From positions 1 to 64,000 of the forward strand of contig CAMDCZ010000004.1 of NCBI GenBank assembly GCA_945890735.1: a stretch of DNA of 64,000 nt. The letters are read 5' to 3'. The translations under genes and the position numbers were made by a program. This document shows positions 48,131 through 56,458 of this stretch, piece after piece. Within the stretch, counting starts at the first letter, position 1; each line of letters opens with the position of its first letter. The notes under the pieces were generated by a model. The model had not been told where the DNA came from. It saw nothing but the letters and a program-made list of their open reading frames with translations, and did no database searches. Origin of the DNA: Bordetella parapertussis. Lineage in GTDB: Bacteria > Pseudomonadota > Gammaproteobacteria > Burkholderiales > Burkholderiaceae_C.

Positions 48131-49609
48131 ATGGGAATCTTGAGCCTGGCCATTTGGACGCCGATTTGTTTTGGTATTTTGCTGCTTGCTTTTGGACGAG
48201 ATGAGCATGCCAAAGCCGTTCGTTGGCTGGCTTTGTTGGGTGCCTTCGTCAGTTTTGTCATGACCCTGCCGCTGTATGCTGGCTTTGACAACACCAGTGC
48301 TGCCATGCAGTTTGTTGAAAACCTGCCTTGGATTGAGCGATTCAACATGCACTACCACTTGGGTGTGGATGGCATTTCGTTGTGGTTTGTATTGCTGACC
48401 TCTTTCATCACCCTGGTGGTGATCATTGCCGGGTGGGAGGTCATCACCGAGCGTGTCAACCAATACATGGGTGCATTTTTGGTACTCAGTGGCGTGATGG
48501 TTGGGGTATTTTGCGCCTTGGACGGCATGCTCTTTTATGTGTTTTTTGAAGCAACCTTGATTCCGATGTATCTGATCATTGGTGTCTGGGGTGGACCCAA
48601 CCGCATATACGCAGCGTTCAAATTCTTTCTCTACACCTTGATGGGCTCATTGCTCATGCTGGTGGCTTTGGTCTACCTCTACATCGCATCCAACGGCAGC
48701 TTTGACTTGCATGCGTGGCATCAGCTTCCCCTGTCTTCTCATGCTCAGACTTTGTTGTTCTTTGCTTTTTTTGCAGCCTTTGCAGTCAAGGTGCCGATGT
48801 GGCCCGTGCACACTTGGTTGCCCGATGTGCACGTTGAGGCCCCGACGGGTGGCTCTGCTGTGCTGGCCGCCATCATGCTCAAGCTGGGTGCTTATGGGTT
48901 TTTGCGCTTTTCTTTGCCGATTGCCCCGGATGCTTCACATGAATGGGCTTGGTTGATGATTGCTTTGTCACTGATTGCGGTGGTCTATGTCGGCTTGGTG
49001 GCCGTGGTTCAGCAAGACATGAAAAAACTGGTGGCTTATTCATCGGTGGCCCACATGGGTTTCGTGACCCTGGGTTTTTTCATGTTCAGTGATCTGGGTG
49101 TGAGCGGTGGCATTGTGCAAATGATTGCCCATGGCTTTGTATCGGCTGCGATGTTCTTGTGCATTGGTGTCTTGTACGACCGGGTGCATTCGCGGGACAT
49201 TGCCAGTTACGGCGGCGTGGTCAACACCATGCCCAAATTCACAGCTTTTGCACTCTTGTTTGCCATGGCCAATTGTGGTTTGCCTGGCACGGCTGGTTTC
49301 GTTGGCGAATGGATGGTGATCTTGGCGGCGGTGAAGTTCAATTTCTGGCTCGGCATCTTGGCTGCATCGGCCTTGGTCTTTGGTGCCGCCTACACCCTGT
49401 GGATGGTCAAGCGTGTCTATCTCGGCCCAGTCACCCATTCGCAGGTGCGTGAACTGACGGACATCAATGCACGAGAGTTTTTCATGCTGGCTTTGTTGGC
49501 AGCTGCGGTGTTGTGGATGGGTGTGTATCCCAAGCCTTTCACCGACGTGATGAATGTGTCTGTCAGTCATTTGCTTGAGCACGTGGCCGTCAGCAAGTTA
49601 CCCCAATGA
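48131..49609 (+). CDS. nuoM: NADH-quinone oxidoreductase subunit M
   Basis: 492-residue antiporter-like subunit with 14 membrane helices. Channel residues appear in FYVFFEATLIPMYLIIG (pump Glu), AVKVPMWPVHTWLPDVHVEAPTGGS (Lys) and KKLVAYSSVAHMGFV. The ATG at 48131 is used; the longer frame from 48065 runs inside the nuoL end. Confidence 0.98.
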   Translation: MGILSLAIWTPICFGILLLAFGRDEHAKAVRWLALLGAFVSFVMTLPLYAGFDNTSAAMQFVENLPWIERFNMHYHLGVDGISLWFVLLTSFITLVVIIAGWEVITERVNQYMGAFLVLSGVMVGVFCALDGMLFYVFFEATLIPMYLIIGVWGGPNRIYAAFKFFLYTLMGSLLMLVALVYLYIASNGSFDLHAWHQLPLSSHAQTLLFFAFFAAFAVKVPMWPVHTWLPDVHVEAPTGGSAVLAAIMLKLGAYGFLRFSLPIAPDASHEWAWLMIALSLIAVVYVGLVAVVQQDMKKLVAYSSVAHMGFVTLGFFMFSDLGVSGGIVQMIAHGFVSAAMFLCIGVLYDRVHSRDIASYGGVVNTMPKFTAFALLFAMANCGLPGTAGFVGEWMVILAAVKFNFWLGILAASALVFGAAYTLWMVKRVYLGPVTHSQVRELTDINAREFFMLALLAAAVLWMGVYPKPFTDVMNVSVSHLLEHVAVSKLPQ

Positions 49610-49640
49610 CCCGCCTTATGACCCCGACTGGACTTCAACC

Positions 49641-51128
49641 ATGATGCAAAACTTCAACTGGGTGACGGCTTACCCCGAAATCGTGTTGCTGGTCATGACC
49701 TGCGTGATCGTCTTGGTAGACCTGTGGGTGAAATCGCCCAAGCGGACATTGACTTACGCGCTCACCATGTCGACTTTGGCCGTGGTGGCCGCTCTCGAGG
49801 CTTACTACGCAACAACCAACGGCACCACCTATGGCTTTGGCCACATGGTGGTGTCGGATGCCATGGGCAATTGGCTCAAGTGCTTTGCCACTTTGGCCGT
49901 GATGGCTTCCTTGGTCTATGGCCGCCCCTATGCATTTGATCGACACATGCTGACCGGTGGAGAGTTTTTCTCCCTGAACCTGCTGGCTTTGCTGGGCATG
50001 TTTGTCATGATTTCAGGCAACAACTTCTTGGTGTTGTACCTGGGTCTGGAGTTGCTGACACTTTCGAGCTATGCCCTGGTGGCACTTCGCCGTGACCACG
50101 GGGATGCAACGGAAGCAGCCATGAAGTACTTCGTGTTGGGCGCTTTGGCCAGCGGCTTTTTGCTCTACGGCTTGTCCATGCTGTATGGCGCCACGGGCAG
50201 TTTGGATTTGACCGCTGTCTTCTCCGCTGTGGCCAGTGGCCACATCAAACACCAAGTGTTGGTGTTGGGTTTGGTGTTTGTGGTGTGTGGCATTGCTTTC
50301 AAGCTGGGCGCTGCGCCATTCCACATGTGGGTGCCTGATGTCTACCAAGGTGCACCAACCGCAGTCACCTTGATGATTGCAGCTGCCCCGAAATTGGCGG
50401 CATTTGCATTGATGATGCGACTGCTGGTCGATGGCCTGTTGCCATTGGCGATTGATTGGCAGCAAATGATGGTGGTGTTGGCTGTGGTGACCTTGGCGAT
50501 TGGCAATTTCTCCGCCATTGCGCAATCCAATCTGAAACGCATGCTGGCTTTTTCGACCATTGCCCAAATGGGCTTTGTATTGATTGGCATGTTGTCTGGG
50601 GTGACCAATGGCAATACCTCCGCCGGTGCCAATGCCTACAGTTCCGCCATGTTCTACATGGTGACTTATGTGCTGACCACCTTGGGTGTGTTTGGTGTGA
50701 TTTTGCTGTTGGCGCGTGAAGGCTTTGAGAGCGAAGAGATTGCTGACCTGGCTGGTTTGAACCAGCGCAGCCCGTTGTTTGCGGGTGTCATGGCCATTTG
50801 TTTGTTTTCTTTGGCGGGTGTACCTCCGCTGGTTGGCTTCTTTGCCAAGTTATCGGTCTTGCAAGCCTTGGTGGCTTCTGGACAATCCAGCGCTGTGGTC
50901 TTGGCGGTGTATGCGGTCTTGATGTCTTTGGTGGGCGCCTTCTACTACCTGCGCGTGATCAAAGTGATGTACTTTGACCCACCCTTGACGGCGGCGACCG
51001 TGGTGGCTGACACGCAAGTCCGTGTGGTCTTGTCGATCAACGGTGCATTGGTCTTGTTGCTGGGTTTGATGCCAGGCGGCTTGATGAGCTTGTGCGCCAA
51101 CGCAGTGGTGCAAGCCCTGGGGACTTGA
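49641..51128 (+). CDS. nuoN: NADH-quinone oxidoreductase subunit N
   Basis: 495-residue antiporter-like subunit with 14 membrane helices, closing the complex I operon. Conserved: YLGLELLTLSSYALVAL (pump Glu), FKLGAAPFHMWVPDVYQGAPTAVTLMIA (Lys) and SNLKRMLAFSTIAQMGFVLIG. Start at one of two adjacent ATGs (49641 or 49644). No terminator is visible before the DUF1178 gene 46 bases downstream. Confidence 0.97.
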   Translation: MMQNFNWVTAYPEIVLLVMTCVIVLVDLWVKSPKRTLTYALTMSTLAVVAALEAYYATTNGTTYGFGHMVVSDAMGNWLKCFATLAVMASLVYGRPYAFDRHMLTGGEFFSLNLLALLGMFVMISGNNFLVLYLGLELLTLSSYALVALRRDHGDATEAAMKYFVLGALASGFLLYGLSMLYGATGSLDLTAVFSAVASGHIKHQVLVLGLVFVVCGIAFKLGAAPFHMWVPDVYQGAPTAVTLMIAAAPKLAAFALMMRLLVDGLLPLAIDWQQMMVVLAVVTLAIGNFSAIAQSNLKRMLAFSTIAQMGFVLIGMLSGVTNGNTSAGANAYSSAMFYMVTYVLTTLGVFGVILLLAREGFESEEIADLAGLNQRSPLFAGVMAICLFSLAGVPPLVGFFAKLSVLQALVASGQSSAVVLAVYAVLMSLVGAFYYLRVIKVMYFDPPLTAATVVADTQVRVVLSINGALVLLLGLMPGGLMSLCANAVVQALGT

Positions 51129-51174
51129 TGGATTGGCAACCCCTCGCCAAATCAACTTGTGTCATGATCTGTTC

Positions 51175-51663
51175 ATGAAAGTCCTCAACCTCCAATGCCA
51201 CCACCAGCACGATTTCGAAGGCTGGTTTGCATCTGAGGATGCTTTTCAAACCCAGCGATCACAAGGCTTGGTTGAATGCCCGATCTGTGGTGACAACCAA
51301 ATCAGCAAAATGCTCAGCGCCCCGCGCTTGAATTTGCTGACCACGCGTACCAGCGCCTCGATGGAAGCGTCGCCAGACACCCAAGCGCAGTCGGTCAGCG
51401 TGCCTTCGCCTGCCGTGACGCCTTCAGCCATGCCTGTGCCGATGCAAGAAGCTTGGCTGAAGATGGTTCAGCATGTGATGACACACACAGAAGATGTGGG
51501 CACCCAGTTTGCGGAAGAAGCCCGCAAGATGCATTACGGTGAAGCCCAGGAGCGGGGAATTCGCGGCCATGTCAGCCCACAAGAAACCCAGGCTTTGTTG
51601 GAGGAGGGCATTGGTGTGTTGCCGCTGCCATTGCCTGCGGCACTCAAAGGCTCGGTGCACTGA
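51175..51663 (+). CDS. DUF1178 family protein
   Basis: 162 residues, function unknown. The N-terminus KVLNLQCHHQHDFEGWFASEDAFQTQ and VECPICGDNQISKMLSAPRLN form a probable zinc ribbon (C-x4-H and C-x2-C). A Ser/Thr/Pro linker follows, then a helical C-terminus with EEARKMHYGEAQERGIRGHVSPQE. This is the standard DUF1178 layout, common just after nuo operons or near (di)nucleotide hydrolase genes in this group as I recall. The start at 51175 is preferred to 51133, which lacks family resemblance. Confidence 0.87.
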   Translation: MKVLNLQCHHQHDFEGWFASEDAFQTQRSQGLVECPICGDNQISKMLSAPRLNLLTTRTSASMEASPDTQAQSVSVPSPAVTPSAMPVPMQEAWLKMVQHVMTHTEDVGTQFAEEARKMHYGEAQERGIRGHVSPQETQALLEEGIGVLPLPLPAALKGSVH

Positions 51664-51678
51664 GCCCTCTGGGGTTGA

Positions 51679-51822
51679 TCACTTGTTTTTCAGTTTGCCG
51701 CGTGGTGCCACAAAGGTTGTGGGCGCCACAGGTCGGTCGCCAGGCACGATGACCTTGGCAGGTGATGTGTCTTTTTTGGGTTTCTTGGACATTTTGTTGC
51801 TGCGTTGTTCGCCTTTGGCCAT
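51679..51822 (-). CDS. Small basic protein, 47 residues, uncharacterised
   Basis: Reads MAKGEQRSNKMSKKPKKDTS then 27 further residues, ending RGKLKNK. It is Lys/Arg-rich at both ends with a Pro/Val/Ala-rich middle, and no cysteines or membrane segment. The ATG at 51822 has GGAG nine bases upstream. Similar short AKGxQRSNKxxKKPKK proteins occur in many Burkholderiales genomes as far as I recall, which supports a real gene. Binding to nucleic acid or ribosomes is possible from composition alone. It lies 15 bases past the convergent DUF1178 stop and downstream of the SDR gene on the same strand. Confidence 0.68.
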   Translation of the reverse strand: MAKGEQRSNKMSKKPKKDTSPAKVIVPGDRPVAPTTFVAPRGKLKNK

Positions 51823-51854
51823 GGTATGGACTCCTTGATGGAAAGATTATCGCC

Positions 51855-52628
51855 TCAGCCTCTGGCCAGCGTCACACCGCCATCAACCACCAAGGTGTGA
51901 CCCACCACATAGTCACTGGCGTTGCTGGACAAATAAATCGCAGCCGCCGCCATGTCCTCGTCTTTGCCAATGCGCTGTGCAGGAATGGTTTGGGCGGTTT
52001 CCTCCCCATGGTCACGCGCTTCACGGTTCATGTCAGAGGCGAAGGCACCGGGTGCGATGGCGTTGACGCAAATACCGTCTTTGATCAGCGCCAAGGACAT
52101 GCGTTTCGTCAGGTGGATCACGCCGGCTTTGCTCGCCGCGTAGGAATAGGTTTCCCAAGGGTTGACTGACAGGCCATCAATCGACGCGATGTTGATGACT
52201 TTGGCCATGTGTTGCTTGGCGGCCAGGCGCAACATGGGCGCAAAGGCTTGGGTCAAAAAGAACGGGGTTTTCATGTTGAGGTCTACCACCTTGTCCCAAC
52301 CGGCTTCTGGAAATACATCGAAAGGCGCTCCCCAAGCAGCACCCGCGTTGTTGACCAAGATGTCCAGGTGTTTTTCTTTTTCACCCAAGCGCTTGACCAA
52401 CTCGGCAATGCCTTCTTGGCTGGAGACATCCAGTGGCATGGAAACACAGGTGCCAAAGGCAGACAGTTCTTTGGCTGTTTCGTCACAAGCCGCCGCTTTG
52501 CGGGCAGTGATATAGACCCGGGCACCTTGGCACAACAAGCCTTTGGCGATCATGCGGCCAATGCCACGTGAGCCGCCAGTGACCAGTGCCACACGGCCTT
52601 TCAGTGAGAAGAGATCAGTGGTGTTCAT
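51855..52628 (-). CDS. SDR-family NAD(P)-dependent oxidoreductase
   Basis: 257-residue classical short-chain dehydrogenase. TGGSRGIGRMIA (about 17-28) binds NAD(P), NNAGAAWG follows, catalytic Ser is in NIASIDGLS, and Tyr/Lys in YSYAASKAG. The closing NAIAPGAFASDM and VVGHTLVVDGGVT are typical. An Arg soon after the glycine motif and RVYITARK suggest NADP preference. Resemblance to RhlG/FabG-like reductases is general; the substrate is not known. Start at 52628 gives MNTTDLFSLKGRVALVTGG; the longer frame is unsupported. 179 bases without a gene separate it from glnS, and nothing clear is seen there. Confidence 0.9.
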   Translation of the reverse strand: MNTTDLFSLKGRVALVTGGSRGIGRMIAKGLLCQGARVYITARKAAACDETAKELSAFGTCVSMPLDVSSQEGIAELVKRLGEKEKHLDILVNNAGAAWGAPFDVFPEAGWDKVVDLNMKTPFFLTQAFAPMLRLAAKQHMAKVINIASIDGLSVNPWETYSYAASKAGVIHLTKRMSLALIKDGICVNAIAPGAFASDMNREARDHGEETAQTIPAQRIGKDEDMAAAAIYLSSNASDYVVGHTLVVDGGVTLARG

Positions 52629-52807
52629 GGTGGGGCTCCAGTGGTGAGATGAGGGGAAAAGACAAGCATATATCACCTGCCTCATGCCCAAGCAAACCCT
52701 TGTCACCAAGGTTGCGTCAAGGCTGGTGCATTGACGCGGTCTGGCCAATCTTGGGGGTGCGTTGTTCGGTCCAAACGTGGCGGATGGTTTGAGGGCGTGC
52801 GCTCAAT

Positions 52808-54622
52808 TCACTTGCCCCAGCTGTCCTTCAACCCCGTCACCCGGTTAAACACCGGCTTGGCTCCCGCCACATGATCCACCCGGTCCGCCACAAAGTATCC
52901 AAAGCGCTCAAACTGGAATTTCTGGTCGGGCTGCGCCCCGGCCAGTGACGGCTCCACATACGCCGTCACCACTTTCAAACTGTCTGGGTTGAGCGACTGC
53001 AAGAAGTCTTTGCCGCCCGCGTCGGGGTGCGCCTCCTGAAACAGGCGGTCGTACAGGCGAACCTCGGCCTTCACGGCGTCGGCCACGGCCACCCAGGTAA
53101 TGGCGGCTTTGGCTTTGACGCTATCGGCACCGGTCGTGCCGCTCTTGGTGCCGGGGATCACTTTGGCGTGTACTTCGGTCACATCGCCCGCCGCGTCGCG
53201 AGCGCAGCCGGTGCATTCGATCACGTAGCCGCCTTTGAGGCGCACCACGTTGCCGGGAAACAGCCGTTTGTAGCCCTTGGGCGGCACTTCTTCAAAGTCT
53301 TCGCGTTCGATCCACACGTCTTTGCCGATCTTGAACACACGGTCGGCGGGTGGGGTTTGGCCCTCAAGCAATGCGCTGTGGGGCAGGGCAGGTTGGGTGC
53401 AATCTTCTGTGAAGCCGTCACTGCCAAAGGCCTCGGCCCAGTTGGTCAGCACCAGTTTGACCGGGTCGAGCACGGCCATGCCGCGGTGGGCTTTGTTTTC
53501 CAGGTCTTCGCGCAGGCAGCCCTCAAGCGTGCTGTAGTCGATCCAGGAATCACTTTTTGTCACGCCAATGCGGTCGGCAAACAGGCGCAGGCTCTCAGGC
53601 GTGTAGCCCCGGCGGCGCAGGCCCACGATGGTTGGCATGCGCGGGTCGTCCCAGCCACTGACTTTGCCTTCGTTCACCAGCTGTGCCAGCTTGCGTTTGC
53701 TGGTGATGACGTAGGTCAGGTTCAGGCGGGCAAATTCGTATTGTTTGGGGCTGGGCGCGGCCAAGAGTTTGCATTCGCACAGCCGCTCCATCAGCCAATC
53801 GTAAAACGGGCGCTGGTCTTCAAACTCCAGCGTGCAAATGCTGTGGGTGATTTGCTCCAGCGCGTCTTCGATCGGGTGGGCAAAGGTGTACATCGGGTAG
53901 ATGCACCATTTGTCGCCGGTGTGGTGGTGGGTCGCGCGGCGGATGCGGTAGATAGCCGGGTCGCGCAGGTTGATGTTCGGTGACGCCATGTCGATCTTGG
54001 CGCGCAGCACGGCGGCGCCGTCATCCAATTGGCCGTCACGCATCTCGCGAAAACGGGACAGGTTCTCAGAGGGGGATCGACTGCGAAATGGGCTATTCAC
54101 GCCGGGCTTGCCAAAGTCGCCTCGGTTGTTGCGCATTTCCTCGGGCGTTTGCTCGTCCACATAGGCGTGACCGGCTTCAATCAAAGCTTCGGCGGCGCGG
54201 TACATGAAATCGAAGTAGTCGCTGGCTTGGTAGGGCGCGTCGTTGCCCGGTTGACGCCAGCTGAAACCCAGCCACTTCACCGCGTCGATGATGGCGTTGA
54301 CGTATTCGGTGTCTTCTTTTTCGGGGTTGGTGTCGTCAAAGCGCAGGTGGCACACGCCGCCGTATTCCTTGGCCAGCCCGAAATTGATGCAAATGCTTTT
54401 GGCGTGACCCACGTGCAAATAGCCATTGGGCTCGGGCGGAAAGCGGGTGCGGATCTTGGCGGGGTCGGGCTGGCCCTTGGCGTGGTGCGCAGCGTCACCC
54501 GGGCTGCCTGCCCAGCGGCGGTTGGCGTAAGTGCCTTTGTCCAAATCGTTTTCGATGATCTGGCGCAGAAAGTTGCTGGGTTTGTGTTCGTCGGGTGTGG
54601 CAGGAGAGGCGGGTTTGGTCAT
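52808..54622 (-). CDS. glnS: Glutaminyl-tRNA synthetase
   Basis: 604-residue class I synthetase charging tRNA-Gln directly. Seen: RFPPEPNGYLHVGHAKSICINF (HIGH-type motif HVGH at ~71-74), RFDDTNPEKED, the KMSKS-type loop as ITSKRKL, and the C-terminal beta-barrel anticodon domains. Its presence with a discriminating-type gltX suits a bacterium that does not need the amidotransferase route for Gln-tRNA. Codon use is visibly G+C-richer than in the nuo operon. Confidence 0.98.
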   Translation of the reverse strand: MTKPASPATPDEHKPSNFLRQIIENDLDKGTYANRRWAGSPGDAAHHAKGQPDPAKIRTRFPPEPNGYLHVGHAKSICINFGLAKEYGGVCHLRFDDTNPEKEDTEYVNAIIDAVKWLGFSWRQPGNDAPYQASDYFDFMYRAAEALIEAGHAYVDEQTPEEMRNNRGDFGKPGVNSPFRSRSPSENLSRFREMRDGQLDDGAAVLRAKIDMASPNINLRDPAIYRIRRATHHHTGDKWCIYPMYTFAHPIEDALEQITHSICTLEFEDQRPFYDWLMERLCECKLLAAPSPKQYEFARLNLTYVITSKRKLAQLVNEGKVSGWDDPRMPTIVGLRRRGYTPESLRLFADRIGVTKSDSWIDYSTLEGCLREDLENKAHRGMAVLDPVKLVLTNWAEAFGSDGFTEDCTQPALPHSALLEGQTPPADRVFKIGKDVWIEREDFEEVPPKGYKRLFPGNVVRLKGGYVIECTGCARDAAGDVTEVHAKVIPGTKSGTTGADSVKAKAAITWVAVADAVKAEVRLYDRLFQEAHPDAGGKDFLQSLNPDSLKVVTAYVEPSLAGAQPDQKFQFERFGYFVADRVDHVAGAKPVFNRVTGLKDSWGK

Positions 54623-54739
54623 GCGAAGATTTTAGGGGTGCACAAGTGCGCCGCTAAACCCATCCCAACCACGCATGCCAAATCAAGTCAAGATTGACCG
54701 GCGATTAGAATAAACCTCAATTAATCAAAAGGATACGCC

Positions 54740-55594
54740 GTGGATTTCATGTTGCTTTTGAAAGCCGCTGTCATGGGCATCGTGGAAGGTCTGACCGAGT
54801 TTTTGCCCATTTCGTCCACCGGTCACCTCATCCTCGCGGGCGCCTTGCTGGGCTTTGACGACGAGAAAGCCAAGGTCTTTGACATTGCCATTCAAACCGG
54901 TGCGATCCTCGCCGTCATCATTGTGTATTGGGAAAAAATCAAAAGCACGGTCATTGCACTGCCCACCCAATGGCTGGCCCGTCGATTTGTCCTCAATGTG
55001 CTGATTGCTTTTCTGCCTGCGGTGTTGTTGGGCCTGCTGTTTGGCAAGGCCATCAAAGCGCATTTATTCACGCCCACCGTGGTGGCCTCTACTTTCATCA
55101 TCGGCGGCTTCATCATTTTGTGGGTGGAGGGCTGGGGCCGCAAGCCTTTGCACGATGGCCACCCGGACGACCATGCGCGCATCGTCAATGTCGAGAGCAT
55201 GACGCCTTGGGACGCCTTGAAAGTGGGCTTGGTTCAATGCCTGGCCATGGTGCCTGGCACCAGCCGCAGTGGGGCGACCATCATTGGTGGCATGTTGCTT
55301 GGCCTCAGTCGCAAAGCCGCCACCGACTTCTCCTTTTACCTGGCCATTCCCACACTCATTGGCGCAGGCGCTTACAGCTTGTACAAAGAACGCGCTTTGC
55401 TCAGCATGGCCGATGTGCCCATGTTCGCGGTGGGTTTGGTGTTCTCATTCCTGAGCGCCTGGGCTTGTGTGCGCTGGCTACTGCGCTATATCGCCACCCA
55501 CAGTTTTGTGGTGTTTGCCTACTACCGGATTGCTTTTGGTGTGGTGGTGTTGGCCACGTCATACAGTGGCCTGGTGGTTTGGCAGGCTGAGTGA
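54740..55594 (+). CDS. uppP: Undecaprenyl-diphosphatase
   Basis: Recycles the lipid carrier for peptidoglycan by dephosphorylating undecaprenyl pyrophosphate; overproduction confers bacitracin resistance. 284 residues, about eight membrane segments. Active-site motifs [17 protein letters not shown] (about 16-32) and [20 protein letters not shown] (about 173-192) are complete. A GTG start at 54740 is used, supported by AAGGA six bases earlier and the family N-terminus; an ATG at 54749 is the alternative. The end overlaps the convergent hydrolase gene by 36 bases. Confidence 0.96.
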   Translation: MDFMLLLKAAVMGIVEGLTEFLPISSTGHLILAGALLGFDDEKAKVFDIAIQTGAILAVIIVYWEKIKSTVIALPTQWLARRFVLNVLIAFLPAVLLGLLFGKAIKAHLFTPTVVASTFIIGGFIILWVEGWGRKPLHDGHPDDHARIVNVESMTPWDALKVGLVQCLAMVPGTSRSGATIIGGMLLGLSRKAATDFSFYLAIPTLIGAGAYSLYKERALLSMADVPMFAVGLVFSFLSAWACVRWLLRYIATHSFVVFAYYRIAFGVVVLATSYSGLVVWQAE

Positions 55595-56458
55595 TTGACT
55601 GACCACTGGCCCGAGCATGTTCAAAATCGCCGCTTCCACCGCAGCGGCGGTGGCCAGGGGGCTTTCCATCGGCACCAAGTGCGTGCCGTCGATGATGGTG
55701 ACGCGCCCCTTGGTGATGCGCTTGGTGAACTCCATGCCTGCCAATCTCATTTCTCGAGAATGCCGTGCAGCCACCAAGCTGACAGGGCATTTGAGCGGAT
55801 GGCGTTTGATGAGGCTTTCCAAATGGTGAGGCACGGTGTTGTAGATGAGTGTTTCAATGTCGCGTGAAAAACTCAGCTCTCTGCGCAGTTGTCCATCCAC
55901 GGCTACCTCGTGGGTACCGTGGGTGATGTAGTCCTCTAAGACCTGTGGCTGCCAGCGGGCAAAGTTTTTCTTGGACGCGAAATGCTGGCGTACCTCATCC
56001 AGTGACGCCCATTGGTGGCGACGTTTTTTGCTCACGGCCCCTGGGGAATATTTGGCGGTGAATGACAGCTTTTTCGATAAGTGCAACAAATTCGCTTGCC
56101 AACCCGCCACTGCAGGTGCGTCCACCATCACCACCGCATGGGCCAACTCAGGGTACTGCGCAGCCAGCATCAAGCTGAGCATCCCACCCAGCGAATGCCC
56201 CACCAACACCACGGGGCCTTGGTGAGCATCCACCAACGGTCTGGCAAAAGCTTGGACCTCTTCCACCAAATGCGGCCAGTTGCTGGTCACCGGGTAGGCA
56301 GGGTTGTGGCCGATTTTTTCCAAGGTATGCACCTGCAAACCACGGCGACGCCATTCGTTCAGCATGACGTTGTAGGTGCTGGCCGGAAAACTGTTGCCGT
56401 GGAAAAAAAGCACCAGCGGTGTGCCGCTGGGTGTTGGACGGGCAAGTGCTGGGGTCAT
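55559..56458 (-). CDS. Alpha/beta hydrolase
   Basis: 299 residues of the alpha/beta-hydrolase fold. The oxyanion region [13 protein letters not shown] is near residue 17, the nucleophile elbow is [10 protein letters not shown] (Ser ~94), and the late His is in [16 protein letters not shown] lid segment with several basic residues lies around 130-200. The substrate is not predictable. The ATG overlaps the mutS stop by four bases, indicating cotranscription; its 3' end overlaps uppP. Confidence 0.88.
   Translation of the reverse strand: MTPALARPTPSGTPLVLFFHGNSFPASTYNVMLNEWRRRGLQVHTLEKIGHNPAYPVTSNWPHLVEEVQAFARPLVDAHQGPVVLVGHSLGGMLSLMLAAQYPELAHAVVMVDAPAVAGWQANLLHLSKKLSFTAKYSPGAVSKKRRHQWASLDEVRQHFASKKNFARWQPQVLEDYITHGTHEVAVDGQLRRELSFSRDIETLIYNTVPHHLESLIKRHPLKCPVSLVAARHSREMRLAGMEFTKRITKGRVTIIDGTHLVPMESPLATAAAVEAAILNMLGPVVSQSLSLPNHQATV

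Noticed and set aside
53027..53983. 318-codon open frame antisense to glnS
   Set aside because: High G+C lengthens antisense frames; glnS is complete and unambiguous.
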